Source of the DNA: Candidatus Undinarchaeales archaeon
GTDB lineage: Archaea > SpSt-1190 > JASMDC01
DNA length: 64,000 bases
NCBI GenBank assembly: GCA_030753015.1
Contig: JASMDC010000013.1
Coordinates: 1 to 64,000 of the forward strand
Direction: 5' to 3'
Within the stretch, counting starts at the first letter, position 1, and the number at the start of each line of letters is the position of its first letter. The notes under the pieces were generated by a model. It was not told the origin of the DNA. It ran no database searches and worked only from the letters and a program-made list of their open reading frames with translations. The position numbers were made by a program, and so were the translations under genes. This document shows positions 34,864 to 43,061 of the stretch, piece after piece.

Positions 34864-36267
34864 ATGTCCGACCGGTACGATATCGTGGTCATCGGCGGCG
34901 GCCCCGGCGGCTACTCAGCTGCCATCAGGGCGGCCCACCAGGACCTTTCCGTCGCCATCGTCGAGGAGGACAGGCTTGGAGGCACCTGCCTGAACCGCGG
35001 TTGTATACCGACCAAGGCGCTGATCGCCTCGAGCTCGCGCTTCGCCTCCCTCGCCACGCTAGAAGAGCACGGTATCTCGGTCAAGAGCCAGTCCTTCTCC
35101 TACGGTGCGATGGCCTCCCGGAAGGACCGTGTGGTCGAAGCGATAGTATCCTCCCTGGAGAAGCTCGTAGCAGGTAACGGTATCACTGTGGTCACGGGCC
35201 GCGGACGGATCGTCGACGGTGGCACCGCGGTGGAAGTGGCCCTCACTGACGGTGGGACACAAAGGCTCGAGGCGGGGACGCTCATCATCGCCACCGGCTC
35301 ACGGACCGCTTGCTTGCCCTTCATTACTCCGGACCATGAACACATCCTCTTCTCGGACGATCTCCTGAAGCTCACCGAGCTGCCAGCGAGCCTTACCATC
35401 ATCGGTGGGGGCGTCATCGGGTGCGAGTGGGCCTCGATCCTCGCTGACCTGGGGTGCAATGTGACCATCGTCGAGCTTATGCCCACTCTGCTCCCCGGCA
35501 TGGACAGGATGGCCGCGAACCTGGTGAAGCGGAGCCTGAAGAGCAAGGGCGTCACCATCAATACCAAGGTCTGCGTGACCGGTGTGAGCGTTGACGGGAA
35601 CTATACCGTGACGACGCTCGAGTCCGGTGAGGATGTACGCTCGGAACGGACCCTCGTGTGTGTTGGCCGGTCCTGCAACACCGAGGACCTCGGTCTGGAG
35701 GAGGCCGGTGTGGAGCTAGAGAAGGGACACATTGTCGTGGACAGGTTCCTACGGACAGATAACGACCACATCTTCGCCGTGGGCGATGTAGTGGGAGGGC
35801 TCATGCTCGCCCACAAGGCAAGCTGGGAGGGGGAGGTGGCCGTCCACAACATACTCCACCCTGATGAGATGGTCGACGCCACCGACGCGCTCATCCCTTC
35901 GGTGGTGTTCACGAGCCCGGAGATCGCCATGTTCGGTAGGACCGAGAACGAACTCAAGGCAGAGGACATCGCCTTCCGGGCAGGGAGGTTCTCCTTCGCT
36001 GCCAACGGCAAGTCCTTGTGCTCAGGAGAGTCGGACGGTTTCGTCAAGGTCCTCGTGGGCGAGGACGGATGCATCCTCGGCGCCATCATCGTGGGCCCGG
36101 ACGCATCGTCCCTCATCCCGTCGCTGCTCGTCCCGACCGTCACGGGTGTGACCGTGGAGCTGATCTCCGATGTCGTGTTCCCCCACCCCACTCTCGGCGA
36201 GGCAGTGAAGGAGGCAGTGGACGACGCCCAAGGGAGGGCGCTGCACAAGACTGCCCCGAAGCGGTGA
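34864..36267 (+). CDS. lpd: Dihydrolipoamide dehydrogenase
   Basis: 467 aa, usual length for the family. FAD-binding VVIGGGPGGYSAAIRA at the N-terminus; redox disulfide GGTCLNRGCIPTKA; NAD-binding TIIGGGVIGCEWASI; second FAD motif HIFAVGDVVGG; C-terminal interface HPTLGEAVKEAV with the active-site His-Pro. The enzyme reoxidises dihydrolipoyl groups with NAD+ in 2-oxoacid dehydrogenase or glycine cleavage complexes. No other complex gene lies in the window, so its partner is not visible; related disulfide reductases are the alternative, but all motifs match Lpd. Upstream are a TATA-like taattacttaag and an AGGAAGG. Confidence 0.92.
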   Translation: MSDRYDIVVIGGGPGGYSAAIRAAHQDLSVAIVEEDRLGGTCLNRGCIPTKALIASSSRFASLATLEEHGISVKSQSFSYGAMASRKDRVVEAIVSSLEKLVAGNGITVVTGRGRIVDGGTAVEVALTDGGTQRLEAGTLIIATGSRTACLPFITPDHEHILFSDDLLKLTELPASLTIIGGGVIGCEWASILADLGCNVTIVELMPTLLPGMDRMAANLVKRSLKSKGVTINTKVCVTGVSVDGNYTVTTLESGEDVRSERTLVCVGRSCNTEDLGLEEAGVELEKGHIVVDRFLRTDNDHIFAVGDVVGGLMLAHKASWEGEVAVHNILHPDEMVDATDALIPSVVFTSPEIAMFGRTENELKAEDIAFRAGRFSFAANGKSLCSGESDGFVKVLVGEDGCILGAIIVGPDASSLIPSLLVPTVTGVTVELISDVVFPHPTLGEAVKEAVDDAQGRALHKTAPKR

Positions 36268-36280
36268 CAATACCTGTGAA

Positions 36281-36532
36281 CTACCCCTCTCCAAGTGGAG
36301 GGGCTTCCCGCTTCGACGCTGTTTCCAGCTCCACGGGCGCATCGGGTGGTCCCCACCCTGATCTATCCTGAATGTTGATCGCAGCGTTCAGGTCGCGGTC
36401 TATTGTCAGCCCGAGGGTGATCCGGCCCAGACTATCGATGGAAACGTTCAGATCTCCTTCCATTACCAGACTGGGTCGAGGCATCTGCACGTGCACGAGG
36501 ACCTCCCTCAGAGCGCACCATGCTATGGGCAT
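36281..36532 (-). pseudogene. Relic of an IS200/IS605-type tnpB C-terminus
   Basis: An 83-codon frame contains LTIDRDLNAAINI, the third RuvC-like Asp motif (DRDxNAAxNI) of TnpB/OrfB, followed by a C-terminal tail ending in APPLGEG. The zinc-ribbon Cys pairs before DRD are lost and no N-terminal half is seen upstream. The TAG stop lies exactly at the base of the right-end hairpin, as in intact TnpB elements. It starts only 14 bases past the lpd stop. The protein cannot be active. Confidence 0.75.
36284..36303 (-). ncRNA. TnpB right-end hairpin (possible remnant of omega RNA scaffold)
   Basis: CCCCTCT-ccaag-tGGAGGGG forms a tight hairpin that overlaps the tnpB stop, followed on the minus strand by tagttcac, a very common terminus of IS605-group elements. 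In active elements this region is the 3' part of the guide RNA. Here the guide position would fall on the 3' end of lpd. Expression is not shown. Confidence 0.5.
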
Positions 36533-36790
36533 CCATCACCCTGCCCCTGGAAGACCACGACCCCGACCGATCAGCCAGCATTCTCATCTTTGCTCATCGT
36601 TGGCCGGTTTTAGGTCTCCAGGACGCGACTGTTATCGCCTCTGGTCAATGATTGTCCTTGGTGGTCACCCCTATAGGTATTAGGCCGTTCATCATTATAT
36701 CCCAAAGGGAGGTGGCGTGCCGGTACTCGTCCGGAAAGTAACTTTCGGGTCCGTCCCCCCCACGCCCCATCGGAAGGGGATTTCCCGCCA
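36533..36790. other. Intergenic DNA with structured GC-rich segment
   Basis: No gene is supported. 36533-36690 is probably decayed mobile-element sequence (a CCTATAGG palindrome at 36670-36677 could be from a left end). From 36705 on, complementary blocks nest (GGCGTG 36712-36717 with CACGCC near 36763-36768; CCGGAAAGT with ACTTTCGGG at 36731-36749; CCCC-atcggaa-GGGG near 36767-36781), behind a TATA-like ttatat near 36694. A structured RNA is possible but unproven. Confidence 0.3.
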
Positions 36791-36800
36791 AAATAAATAA
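36791..36800 (+). promoter_or_regulatory. TATA box upstream of tRNA-Ile transcript
   Basis: The sequence aataaataa, AT-rich in a GC-rich region, lies about 26 nt before 36820. This would place the nested hairpin at 36811-36858 at the transcript start and the tRNA about 57 nt further on. Confidence 0.4.
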
Positions 36801-36810
36801 AGAGTTAAAT

Positions 36811-36858
36811 CTTGGGAACGCTCAACCTGCGGTGCTGCTCGCAGGACGCCTTCCCAAG
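36811..36858 (+). ncRNA. Nested hairpin in the leader of tRNA-Ile
   Basis: Outer arms CTTGGGAA and TTCCCAAG are perfectly complementary over 8 bp; inside them CCTGCG and CGCAGG pair over 6 bp around an 8-nt loop, with internal loops of 7 and 5 nt. It may be a processed leader of the tRNA or an independent small RNA. No C/D or H/ACA boxes were recognised. Confidence 0.35.
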
Positions 36859-36876
36859 GCGTGAGGGCGGCGGTTC

Positions 36877-36978
36877 GGGCTCGTAGCTCAGCCGGTTAGA
36901 GCGCCGGTCTTATATGGCCTGTGCTCATACACAGCCTAGGACAGCCGGAGGTCAGGGGTTCAAGCCCCCTCGGGCCCA
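36877..36978 (+). tRNA. tRNA-Ile, anticodon UAU, with 28-nt intron
   Basis: Acceptor GGGCTCG pairs with CGGGCCC; D arm GCTC/GAGC; T arm AGGGG-TTCAAGC-CCCCT; discriminator A. The anticodon stem is CCGGT with GCCGG. Removing 36915-36942 gives loop CUUAUAA, anticodon UAU, which reads AUA. Most archaea read AUA with a CAU tRNA whose C34 is changed to agmatidine; a genomic UAU tRNA-Ile is known from few archaea such as Nanoarchaeum and Korarchaeum. A GC-rich hairpin follows immediately. Confidence 0.88.
36915..36942 (+). other. tRNA intron with canonical bulge-helix-bulge
   Basis: Inserted after position 37. CUUA (32-35) pairs with UAGG at the intron end, with 3-nt bulges UAU and ACA on either side; cleavage after the second base of each bulge leaves loop CUUAUAA. 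The intron's own stem is CUGUG-cucaua-CACAG. Confidence 0.85.
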
Positions 36979-36979
36979 T

Positions 36980-37003
36980 GGGGGAGGTCGTTGGGCCTCC
37001 CCC
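36980..37003 (+). terminator. Strong hairpin after tRNA-Ile
   Basis: GGGGGAGG and CCTCCCCC form a perfect 8-bp stem with an 8-nt loop, starting two bases after the tRNA. No long T run follows, so it may act as a 3' processing barrier as much as a terminator. Confidence 0.5.
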
Positions 37004-37073
37004 GATAACTTTGTCGTCCTGCTCGAGCTGCGGTCATTATATATCCTATAACTGATTAAGAATTAGGGGGACG

Positions 37074-39086
37074 ATGGCGAGGACAATCATTGCCGTGCTC
37101 ATCGTGGTGTCATTGCTGACAACTGCCCCGGTATCGGTGGAGGCGAACTGGGACGCGCTCGGCGGTGGCAAGGCCTACAACGGCATGACGTCCTTCTTCA
37201 AGGTTACCGTCATGAACCGGGACCGGGACGATGGTGTACGGACATCACTGCTCGTCACCGTGGACAGCGAGGACCTCCATCTGTCAGGTCCGCTGGACTG
37301 GCAGAACGTCCTTCTCAACCGGGCCATGTACACCATTCCTTTCCACCATGGCGAGGAGGACATGGTGCTCGAGACCGAGGCCGTGGAAGTGTTATACGGT
37401 AATCCGGCGACTTACTACTTCGGTATCGAACCCGACGAGGAGTGCGAGACCGGGACCTACCGCGTCAACATCGGCGTCCAGGCGATGAACCCGGACGGGA
37501 CCTGGGCCATCGTCGAGTCCAAGGTACTCATGTTGAGGGTGGAGGAGAGCATCGAAGTGGTTCTCCCCAGTATGGAGCTCTTCGTGGGCGGCGAGGCCAA
37601 GAAGATAGCCCTCCTGGTGAGGAACCGCGGACGTGCTGTAGAGAAGATCGAGGAAGTCTCGGCGACCTTCGAGGTACTCACACCGGAGTGCGATGGCCAG
37701 CTCCTCTTCTGTGACCTGACCAACCGGCCGTGCGATGCGACCGAATGGCGGTTCCGTCCCCAGCGTAAGGATTCGCTCGTCAATACCGAGGATAATCCCA
37801 TCATTCCCTACACCATCAGGGTGGATGAGAGGTTCCGTTGCGATGATTCAGAATATTGCGGGATGTGCGACATCCGGGTCAATGTCACGTACATAACGTC
37901 CTACACCGACCTCCTCCTCAAGCGCAGCTACTCGTCCCAGATAAAGGCCGATGGCCTGGCGCCCATCACCGTCCGGGCCGGTGAGCGATCCGACGTCCAT
38001 GTACGGCTCGTCGGTGCCCGGGCGCAGGACGGTGAGCTCCATTATGACGGCATCCCCGGCGAAGATCTCGAGATCCCACTCCTCATTAAGAACACAGGCA
38101 GAGGCTATGCTCACAGCTGCGAGGCGCTGATAGCTGTTCCGTCCTTCCGCGGAATGGCCGCATACGACATCCTCCAGATAGTATCTCCCTTCGAGGGCCA
38201 GGCGGTCGGGGAAGACCTGGTGAGCGACGGAGTAGTCCTTGATAGGCTCGCACCGGACGAGCTCAGGGAGGTCAGGTACGTCCTGCGCATCAGCCCTGAC
38301 GCACAAGACAACCTTGACAGGATGCCCGTTTTTTTCGAATTGGAATGCATGGACGGGTTCGGACGACAGTACACTGCCGAGAAGGACGGTGGATGGGACG
38401 ATTTCTACATCACCGTGTCCCGACCGATTCCGCCCGAGCTCGCGCTCGATGTCACAGCATCAAGTGACGTCATCGACGGCGATCCTTTCAATGTCGACAT
38501 CACGCTCACCAACATGGCCCCCACTCCCGCTCACGATTGTACACTGTCCGCCAGCTGGTCCGGGCCGGTCCCTGTGGCCGGTGACGGGCACCTCTCCCTC
38601 AGCCGCCAGCTCGGACGTGACACGCCCTACTCGCGTGTCATGGAGTTCACGGTCGTGGTGTCGGAGGACATCAAGGCCACTTGGCAGGGTGCGGCCCCTG
38701 GATCGATACGCATCAGTGGCACCTTCACGGCCTGGTGCACGGACCCGCGAGGAGTGAGCCTCGCCACGACATCGAGGTCGCTGAGCATCGCTGTGCGGGA
38801 GCGCGAGTCCGCGTTCATGAAACGCCGCGACCGCTCATGGGCGAGCCCCGGCCGCTCATGGACGAGCCCCGGTACTGTCGAGCAGGATGTCGTCGATGTG
38901 GAGGACAAGCTGGCCTGGCGAGGTATCCTCGGACTGGGGGTATTGGTCGTATTCATCTGGCTGATCGTCATGCTCAATCATCTCCAGCGGATGATGTCCG
39001 CACCCTTCACGGCCGTGTCCGATGAGGAACGGGACAGGAAGATGCGCGATAAGGAATCGTCCGACGAGGACGTGGATGAGCTGTAG
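37074..39086 (+). CDS. Secreted CARDB-like surface protein with C-terminal TM anchor
   Basis: 670 aa. Signal peptide ARTIIAVLIVVSLLTTAPVSVEA; a long ectodomain of beta repeats with CARDB/NEW3-like strands (KIALLVRNRGRAVEKIEEV, LEIPLLIKNTGRGYAHSC, FNVDITLTNMAPTPAHDC); one TM near 615-635 (GILGLGVLVVFIWLIVML) and an acidic cytoplasmic tail DKESSDEDVDEL. A short tandem (RSWASPGRSWTSPG) precedes the TM. TATA attatata at 37036-37043 and GGGGGA near the ATG support the start. This type I layout suggests an envelope protein. No partner is coupled to it; it lies alone after the tRNA. Confidence 0.8.
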   Translation: MARTIIAVLIVVSLLTTAPVSVEANWDALGGGKAYNGMTSFFKVTVMNRDRDDGVRTSLLVTVDSEDLHLSGPLDWQNVLLNRAMYTIPFHHGEEDMVLETEAVEVLYGNPATYYFGIEPDEECETGTYRVNIGVQAMNPDGTWAIVESKVLMLRVEESIEVVLPSMELFVGGEAKKIALLVRNRGRAVEKIEEVSATFEVLTPECDGQLLFCDLTNRPCDATEWRFRPQRKDSLVNTEDNPIIPYTIRVDERFRCDDSEYCGMCDIRVNVTYITSYTDLLLKRSYSSQIKADGLAPITVRAGERSDVHVRLVGARAQDGELHYDGIPGEDLEIPLLIKNTGRGYAHSCEALIAVPSFRGMAAYDILQIVSPFEGQAVGEDLVSDGVVLDRLAPDELREVRYVLRISPDAQDNLDRMPVFFELECMDGFGRQYTAEKDGGWDDFYITVSRPIPPELALDVTASSDVIDGDPFNVDITLTNMAPTPAHDCTLSASWSGPVPVAGDGHLSLSRQLGRDTPYSRVMEFTVVVSEDIKATWQGAAPGSIRISGTFTAWCTDPRGVSLATTSRSLSIAVRERESAFMKRRDRSWASPGRSWTSPGTVEQDVVDVEDKLAWRGILGLGVLVVFIWLIVMLNHLQRMMSAPFTAVSDEERDRKMRDKESSDEDVDEL

Positions 39087-39155
39087 GCCACAAGCCCGAA
39101 AGTGGGAGTGCGTTGGTTGACAGGTTTTTAATAATCCACAGACATTTCGGAGACC

Positions 39156-40517
39156 ATGAAGGTCACGGTCCTCAACGGCAGCCCCAAGGGCGACGTCTCC
39201 GTCACCATGCAGTACGTCGGCTATATCCGCAAGCGCTTCCCCGGGCACGAGTACGTGGTGCATGACATCTCGCAACGGGTCAAGAAGCTGGAAGGTAACT
39301 TGACCGCGTTCAAGGAGGTTGTCGACGACGTCGGTTCATCGGATGTTGTACTGTGGGCCTTCCCCCTTTATCACATGCTGGTCCCCTCCCAGTACAAACG
39401 GTTCATCGAGCTGGTTTCTGAGAAGGATGCGGTTGATGCTTTCAAGGAAAAGTATGCTGCGGTCCTGACCACGTCCATCCACTTCTTCGACCACACCGCT
39501 CACGCCTACATGCATGCCATCTGCGACGACCTGGGGATGCGGTACGTCGGCTTCCATTCGGCCGAAATGAGCGACCTGCTGAAAGAGAAGGGTCGCGACC
39601 AGCTCGTTCTGTTCGCAGAGGATTTCTTCGACGCTGCCGAGCGCAAGAGGGTCACATCACGGGCGAACCCTCCCGTGAACACACGCTCCTGGAACTACCT
39701 TCCCGGTGCAGTCGCCGGGGCCATCGATACGAAGGGCAAGCAGATTATCGTGCTCACAGACGGGACCGGGGGGAACCTGGGGCGGATGGTTGAGCGCTTC
39801 ACTGAGAGCCTCGCTGGTAAGGTGGAGGTCCACGACATCAATGACATCCCACTGAAGAACGGCTGTCTGGGATGCTGCAACTGTGGGCTGGACAACGAGT
39901 GCTCCCAGAAGGACGGCTTCCCGGAGTTCTTCAATGAGAAGGTCCGTACGGCGGATGTCGTCGTGTACGCGGGGAAGGTGACCGACCGCCACCTCTCCTC
40001 CCAATGGAAGAAGTTCATCGACCGCACGTTCTTCCACAACCACGTCCCGGCGCTCAAGGGTAAACAGCTCGGTTGGATCATTGCGGGGCCGCTAGGCCAG
40101 CTCCCCACGCTCAGGGCGACCTTGGAGGGCGAGGCCGAACTGGGTAGGATTAACCTCGTGGACATCGTGACCGACGAGTCCGGTGACAACGAGACCGTGG
40201 ACACCATGATCCAATCCCTCGCAGAGCGCCTCATCAGGCATTCCTGCTCAGGATACATGCGGACGCGCACGTTCCTTGGTGTGGGGGGTGACAAGCTATT
40301 TCGCGACTTCGTGTACAATAGCCGGTTCGTGTTCCAGGCCGACCATGCTTACTACAAGAAGCACGGATTCTACGACTTCCCCCAGCACGAGTACGGAACG
40401 CGACTCCTTAATACTGTAATGACCGGGCTGACGTGGATTCCGCAGTTCAGGAAGGAGTTCAAGAAGCGTACGACCTCCGAAATGATCAAACCGTTCCAGA
40501 GACTGCTCGATGAGTAA
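39156..40517 (+). CDS. Double flavodoxin-fold NAD(P)H-dependent FMN reductase-like protein
   Basis: 453 aa. Two flavodoxin-like domains in tandem: the first starts MKVTVLNGSPKGDVSVTMQYVG and the second, near residue 193, KQIIVLTDGTGGNLGRMVERF. The second has CLGCCNCGLDNECSQKDGF, a Cys-rich loop seen in iron-sulfur flavoproteins and in NAD(P)H:FMN reductases of the FMN_red family. These proteins reduce quinones, flavins or metals. No TM seen except an uncertain hydrophobic patch near the C-terminus. TATA at 39123-39133; CGGAGA lies upstream of the ATG. Substrate unknown; the fused double domain is less common than single-domain forms. Confidence 0.8.
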   Translation: MKVTVLNGSPKGDVSVTMQYVGYIRKRFPGHEYVVHDISQRVKKLEGNLTAFKEVVDDVGSSDVVLWAFPLYHMLVPSQYKRFIELVSEKDAVDAFKEKYAAVLTTSIHFFDHTAHAYMHAICDDLGMRYVGFHSAEMSDLLKEKGRDQLVLFAEDFFDAAERKRVTSRANPPVNTRSWNYLPGAVAGAIDTKGKQIIVLTDGTGGNLGRMVERFTESLAGKVEVHDINDIPLKNGCLGCCNCGLDNECSQKDGFPEFFNEKVRTADVVVYAGKVTDRHLSSQWKKFIDRTFFHNHVPALKGKQLGWIIAGPLGQLPTLRATLEGEAELGRINLVDIVTDESGDNETVDTMIQSLAERLIRHSCSGYMRTRTFLGVGGDKLFRDFVYNSRFVFQADHAYYKKHGFYDFPQHEYGTRLLNTVMTGLTWIPQFRKEFKKRTTSEMIKPFQRLLDE

Positions 40518-40836
40518 GCAATTGATGGAGAATGGTGCGCCGGTCGAGAACAAAGCGCACACTCACGAGTAATTGTTTACAGATTCACACGTAGAGGGCC
40601 GCATTCTAGGGAAGAAGGGATAGAATGATGTACAGTAGTCCAGACCAAGACGACCTGCTGATGGGCCGGAAAGGTACGAAATTTAAAGACACTCGATAAC
40701 AGAATCCATAGGTGGCAGAAATGGATTCTAACAAACCTACATCAGTGGCCTACAGCCAGGGGATAACCGCACTCATCTTCGTGTCGGCGCTCCTCGGGTT
40801 GTTCATCATGCCCATGGAGGGGTTCGGGCCGTCGGA

Positions 40837-40864
40837 CCCTGATGTGCCCCCTTTTGACACTACA
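40837..40864 (+). repeat. Left terminal inverted repeat of the IS1634-like element
   Basis: Starts CCCTGATGTGCCC and ends ACACTACA. Its partner at 42508-42535, read on the minus strand, starts CCCAGATGTGCCC and ends TCACTACA; 5 mismatches in 28. Confidence 0.85.
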
Positions 40865-40937
40865 CGGGCTCAATAGAGCTTCCGTTCAACGTTATCATTT
40901 CGAAAGCTTTAAATCAGGGTAGTGATAATAACACTAC

Positions 40938-42512
40938 ATGACCTTCATTCGCCGTATCAAGAGGGGCGACAGCACTTATGTGTACAATGTGCGGACCTAC
41001 CGTGAGAAGGGTACCGGCAAAGTCAAGCAGGATACCGAGTACCTCGGCAAAGAGGTAGAGAAGGACGGCGAGACCACCATCATTCCACCCAAGAGAAGGA
41101 CAAAGGGATTGCGCTCGATCCTGGATTACGGTGAGCCCATGGCCCTCTACAAGCTCGCCAAGGAGTTCGGCCTGCCCGAGGTCATCGATTCCTGCATCGC
41201 GCCACACACGAGGATCGATGACATCGGCCTGAAGACCACCATCCTGGCCATCAACAAGGTCACTGCGGACGCGAGCCTCAGGGCGACAGGCTCCTGGTTC
41301 TCCCGCACGGCCCTCAGGGAGCGCGTCGATCTCACGTCGGCCGACCTCACCCCCAAGTGTGTCAGAGGCATCCTCTCGCTCCTCTCCAAGGAGACGCCCG
41401 ACGTGACGGGGTTGATCGAGGAGGGCATTGCGCGGCGCATCAAGAAGCTGTACAGCGATGATCTCGACACGCTCGTCTACGACCTGACGCCCATGACGTA
41501 CTACGGCGACTGCAACGACCTTGCCCGGTACGGCCATGCCTACCGTAGCACGGGGGAGAAGCAGGTGAACATGGTCCTTGCCGTGACCATGGGCCACCGC
41601 CTCCCCATCCATCACAAGGTGCTCCCTGGCAACATCGTCAGCGTTTCCACCATCCGCACGTTCCTCAAGGAGCTGGAGGTCTTCGGGGTCAAGAACCTCG
41701 TCCTGGTGCTCGATCGTGGCTTTTACAGCAAGAGGAACATCGAGGAGATCCTGGGCGCGAAGCACGACGTCATCGGCGCGCTGGCATCGAACCTGAACCT
41801 GACCAAGCGGGCGCTCACCAAGAGCGTCGGCATGGAGAACTCCCGGAACCGTATCAGGTATCCGGGGGCCGTGACCTTCGCCAAGGAGTTCAAGGAGGAC
41901 GATATCAGGGCCTTCGTCTACCACGATTCGGAGCGGCGGAGCCGCCAGCTCACCAGCTTCTACGAGGGCCTCACCGAGGTGGAGCGGAAGCTGGACGATC
42001 TGGGTGAGGTGGCGTTCCCGATCAAGGACGAGATGCTGGGGGAGCTGCACGGCGTGTGCGGTGACTACGCCGGGTACATCCGAGTCACGCCGACGTTCTC
42101 CGAGGACTGGTCGTTCACCTACCGGGTGAAGCACAAGGCGGTCCAGAGGACGACCAACCGGTTCGGGAAGACCGTCCTCTTCACCTCCACGAGTTTGAAT
42201 GCCGTGGACGTGCTGAAGCTCTATCGGGAGAAGGACGTGATCGACAAGACCTTCAGGCTGATGAAGGACCGCGGGCTCGGGCCACTGCAGGCGAACCTCG
42301 AGGGATCGACGAGAGCTCGGGTATTCCTGGCGTACCTGGGCTACCTGATGCTCTGCCTTCTGCGAATGAAGCTGAAGGAGGAGACCTCCCTGGAGGAAGC
42401 GCTCTCACGGCTTGGTGAAGTGAGGGAGGTGCTCTACAAGGATGGATCACGGGAACTGCCAGAGCTCACGAAGCAGCAGAAGGCGGTCCTCAAGATGCTC
42501 GGGATGATGTAG
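40938..42512 (+). CDS. IS1634/IS4-superfamily transposase
   Basis: 524 aa from ATG 40938. DDE-type core: first Asp in LVYDLTPMTYYG (about D182), second in VLVLDRGFYSKRN (about D259), and the Y-x2-K-x3-acid-x6-K region YREKDVIDKTFRLMK (about residue 436), where Asp stands in place of the usual Glu. A substitution at the third acidic position may lower or abolish activity, yet all other parts are intact and full length. It catalyses cut-and-paste movement of the element. The gene lies wholly within the two inverted repeats. Confidence 0.9.
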   Translation: MTFIRRIKRGDSTYVYNVRTYREKGTGKVKQDTEYLGKEVEKDGETTIIPPKRRTKGLRSILDYGEPMALYKLAKEFGLPEVIDSCIAPHTRIDDIGLKTTILAINKVTADASLRATGSWFSRTALRERVDLTSADLTPKCVRGILSLLSKETPDVTGLIEEGIARRIKKLYSDDLDTLVYDLTPMTYYGDCNDLARYGHAYRSTGEKQVNMVLAVTMGHRLPIHHKVLPGNIVSVSTIRTFLKELEVFGVKNLVLVLDRGFYSKRNIEEILGAKHDVIGALASNLNLTKRALTKSVGMENSRNRIRYPGAVTFAKEFKEDDIRAFVYHDSERRSRQLTSFYEGLTEVERKLDDLGEVAFPIKDEMLGELHGVCGDYAGYIRVTPTFSEDWSFTYRVKHKAVQRTTNRFGKTVLFTSTSLNAVDVLKLYREKDVIDKTFRLMKDRGLGPLQANLEGSTRARVFLAYLGYLMLCLLRMKLKEETSLEEALSRLGEVREVLYKDGSRELPELTKQQKAVLKMLGMM

Positions 42513-42535
42513 TGATAAAAACGGGCACATCTGGG
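42508..42535 (-). repeat. Right terminal inverted repeat of the IS1634-like element
   Basis: It overlaps the last codons of the transposase gene (stop at 42510-42512) and is followed directly by the second GTCGGA copy. Confidence 0.85.
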
Positions 42536-42908
42536 GTCGGAGTACCTTGCCGCGCTGGAGACCAACCAGTTCATCGCAGGATTGATTTTCTACATCACAA
42601 TCCTGGGCGCGGTGGCTTTGGGGCTCGCGTATATAATCCAAGAGATTGAGCGGACCCGGGCGGCTTGCCTCGAGAAGCTGTTCGACATGGACGAGAAACT
42701 TGGAATGCTGGTCGAGAAGAAGAAGTAGACTGGACGACAAGATCCTACCGCCTTGAACGTCAGGTTTCGGGACAGCGGCAACCACATCCAGAAGTTCTCG
42801 TAGACATAGGGTTCCCGGTGCACGAGCTCTCCGAAGGTAAGGAGGAGAAACCGAACACGCAAATCAATCCCCGAGTAAAGTCCTCCGAATCGGAGCGTAA
42901 TCGGATGG

Positions 42909-42982
42909 TGCGCCGGTCGGGATTTGAACCCGAGTTATCTGCGTGGCAGGCAGATGTCCTAGGCCAGCTAGACTACCGGCGC
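42909..42982 (-). tRNA. tRNA-Gly, anticodon GCC
   Basis: 74 nt. Acceptor GCGCCGG/CCGGCGC, discriminator A, anticodon stem TCTGC/GCAGA with loop CTGCCAC, T arm CGGGTTCAAATCCCG. A minus-strand AT-rich TATA-like box lies near 43010-43020. No intron. The 180 bases between the split membrane gene (42728) and this tRNA hold nothing supported. Confidence 0.95.
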
Positions 42983-43061
42983 ACCTGACCTCGTGCCGGA
43001 GGAAGCCAAATCTTTTAAGGTTAGTGGTCGGCCTCCGGGCCTCCGTTGTAGCGCTTGTGGA

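Larger units (their letters stand above)
40837..42535 (+). mobile_element. IS1634-like insertion sequence, 1699 bp
   Basis: Ends are imperfect 28-bp terminal inverted repeats (40837-40864 and 42508-42535), 23 of 28 matching, and GTCGGA is duplicated at 40831-40836 and 42536-42541. One transposase gene fills it. The intact ends and target duplication, with the host gene restored on removal, indicate a recent simple insertion. Confidence 0.88.
40721..42728 (+). pseudogene. Two-TM small membrane protein gene split by an insertion sequence
   Basis: Joining 40721-40836 to 42542-42728 restores a single 100-aa frame: MDSNKPTSVAYSQGITALIF..., the join falling in GPSEYLAALE, ending LVEKKK. It has two TM helices (about 16-31 and 49-69) and a charged helical tail. 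In the present state translation from ATG 40721 runs into the element and stops at 40874-40876 (51 aa). ATG has GGTGG upstream and a TATA-like attta box near 40680. Layout matches the 148-aa protein at 2668-3114. Family unknown. Confidence 0.8.

Noticed and set aside
36877..36978. Reading the tRNA as elongator Met, using the cuca-u-a loop inside the intron
   Set aside because: The canonical bulge-helix-bulge pairs CUUA with UAGG and leaves UAU as anticodon; the CUCAUA loop lies within the excised intron.
40914..42134. 406-aa open frame on the minus strand
   Set aside because: Antisense to the IS1634-like transposase, whose catalytic motifs are clear.
42665..42988. 107-aa frame running into the tRNA-Gly region
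   Set aside because: It spans the 3' part of the split membrane gene and the tRNA on the opposite strand; no coding support.
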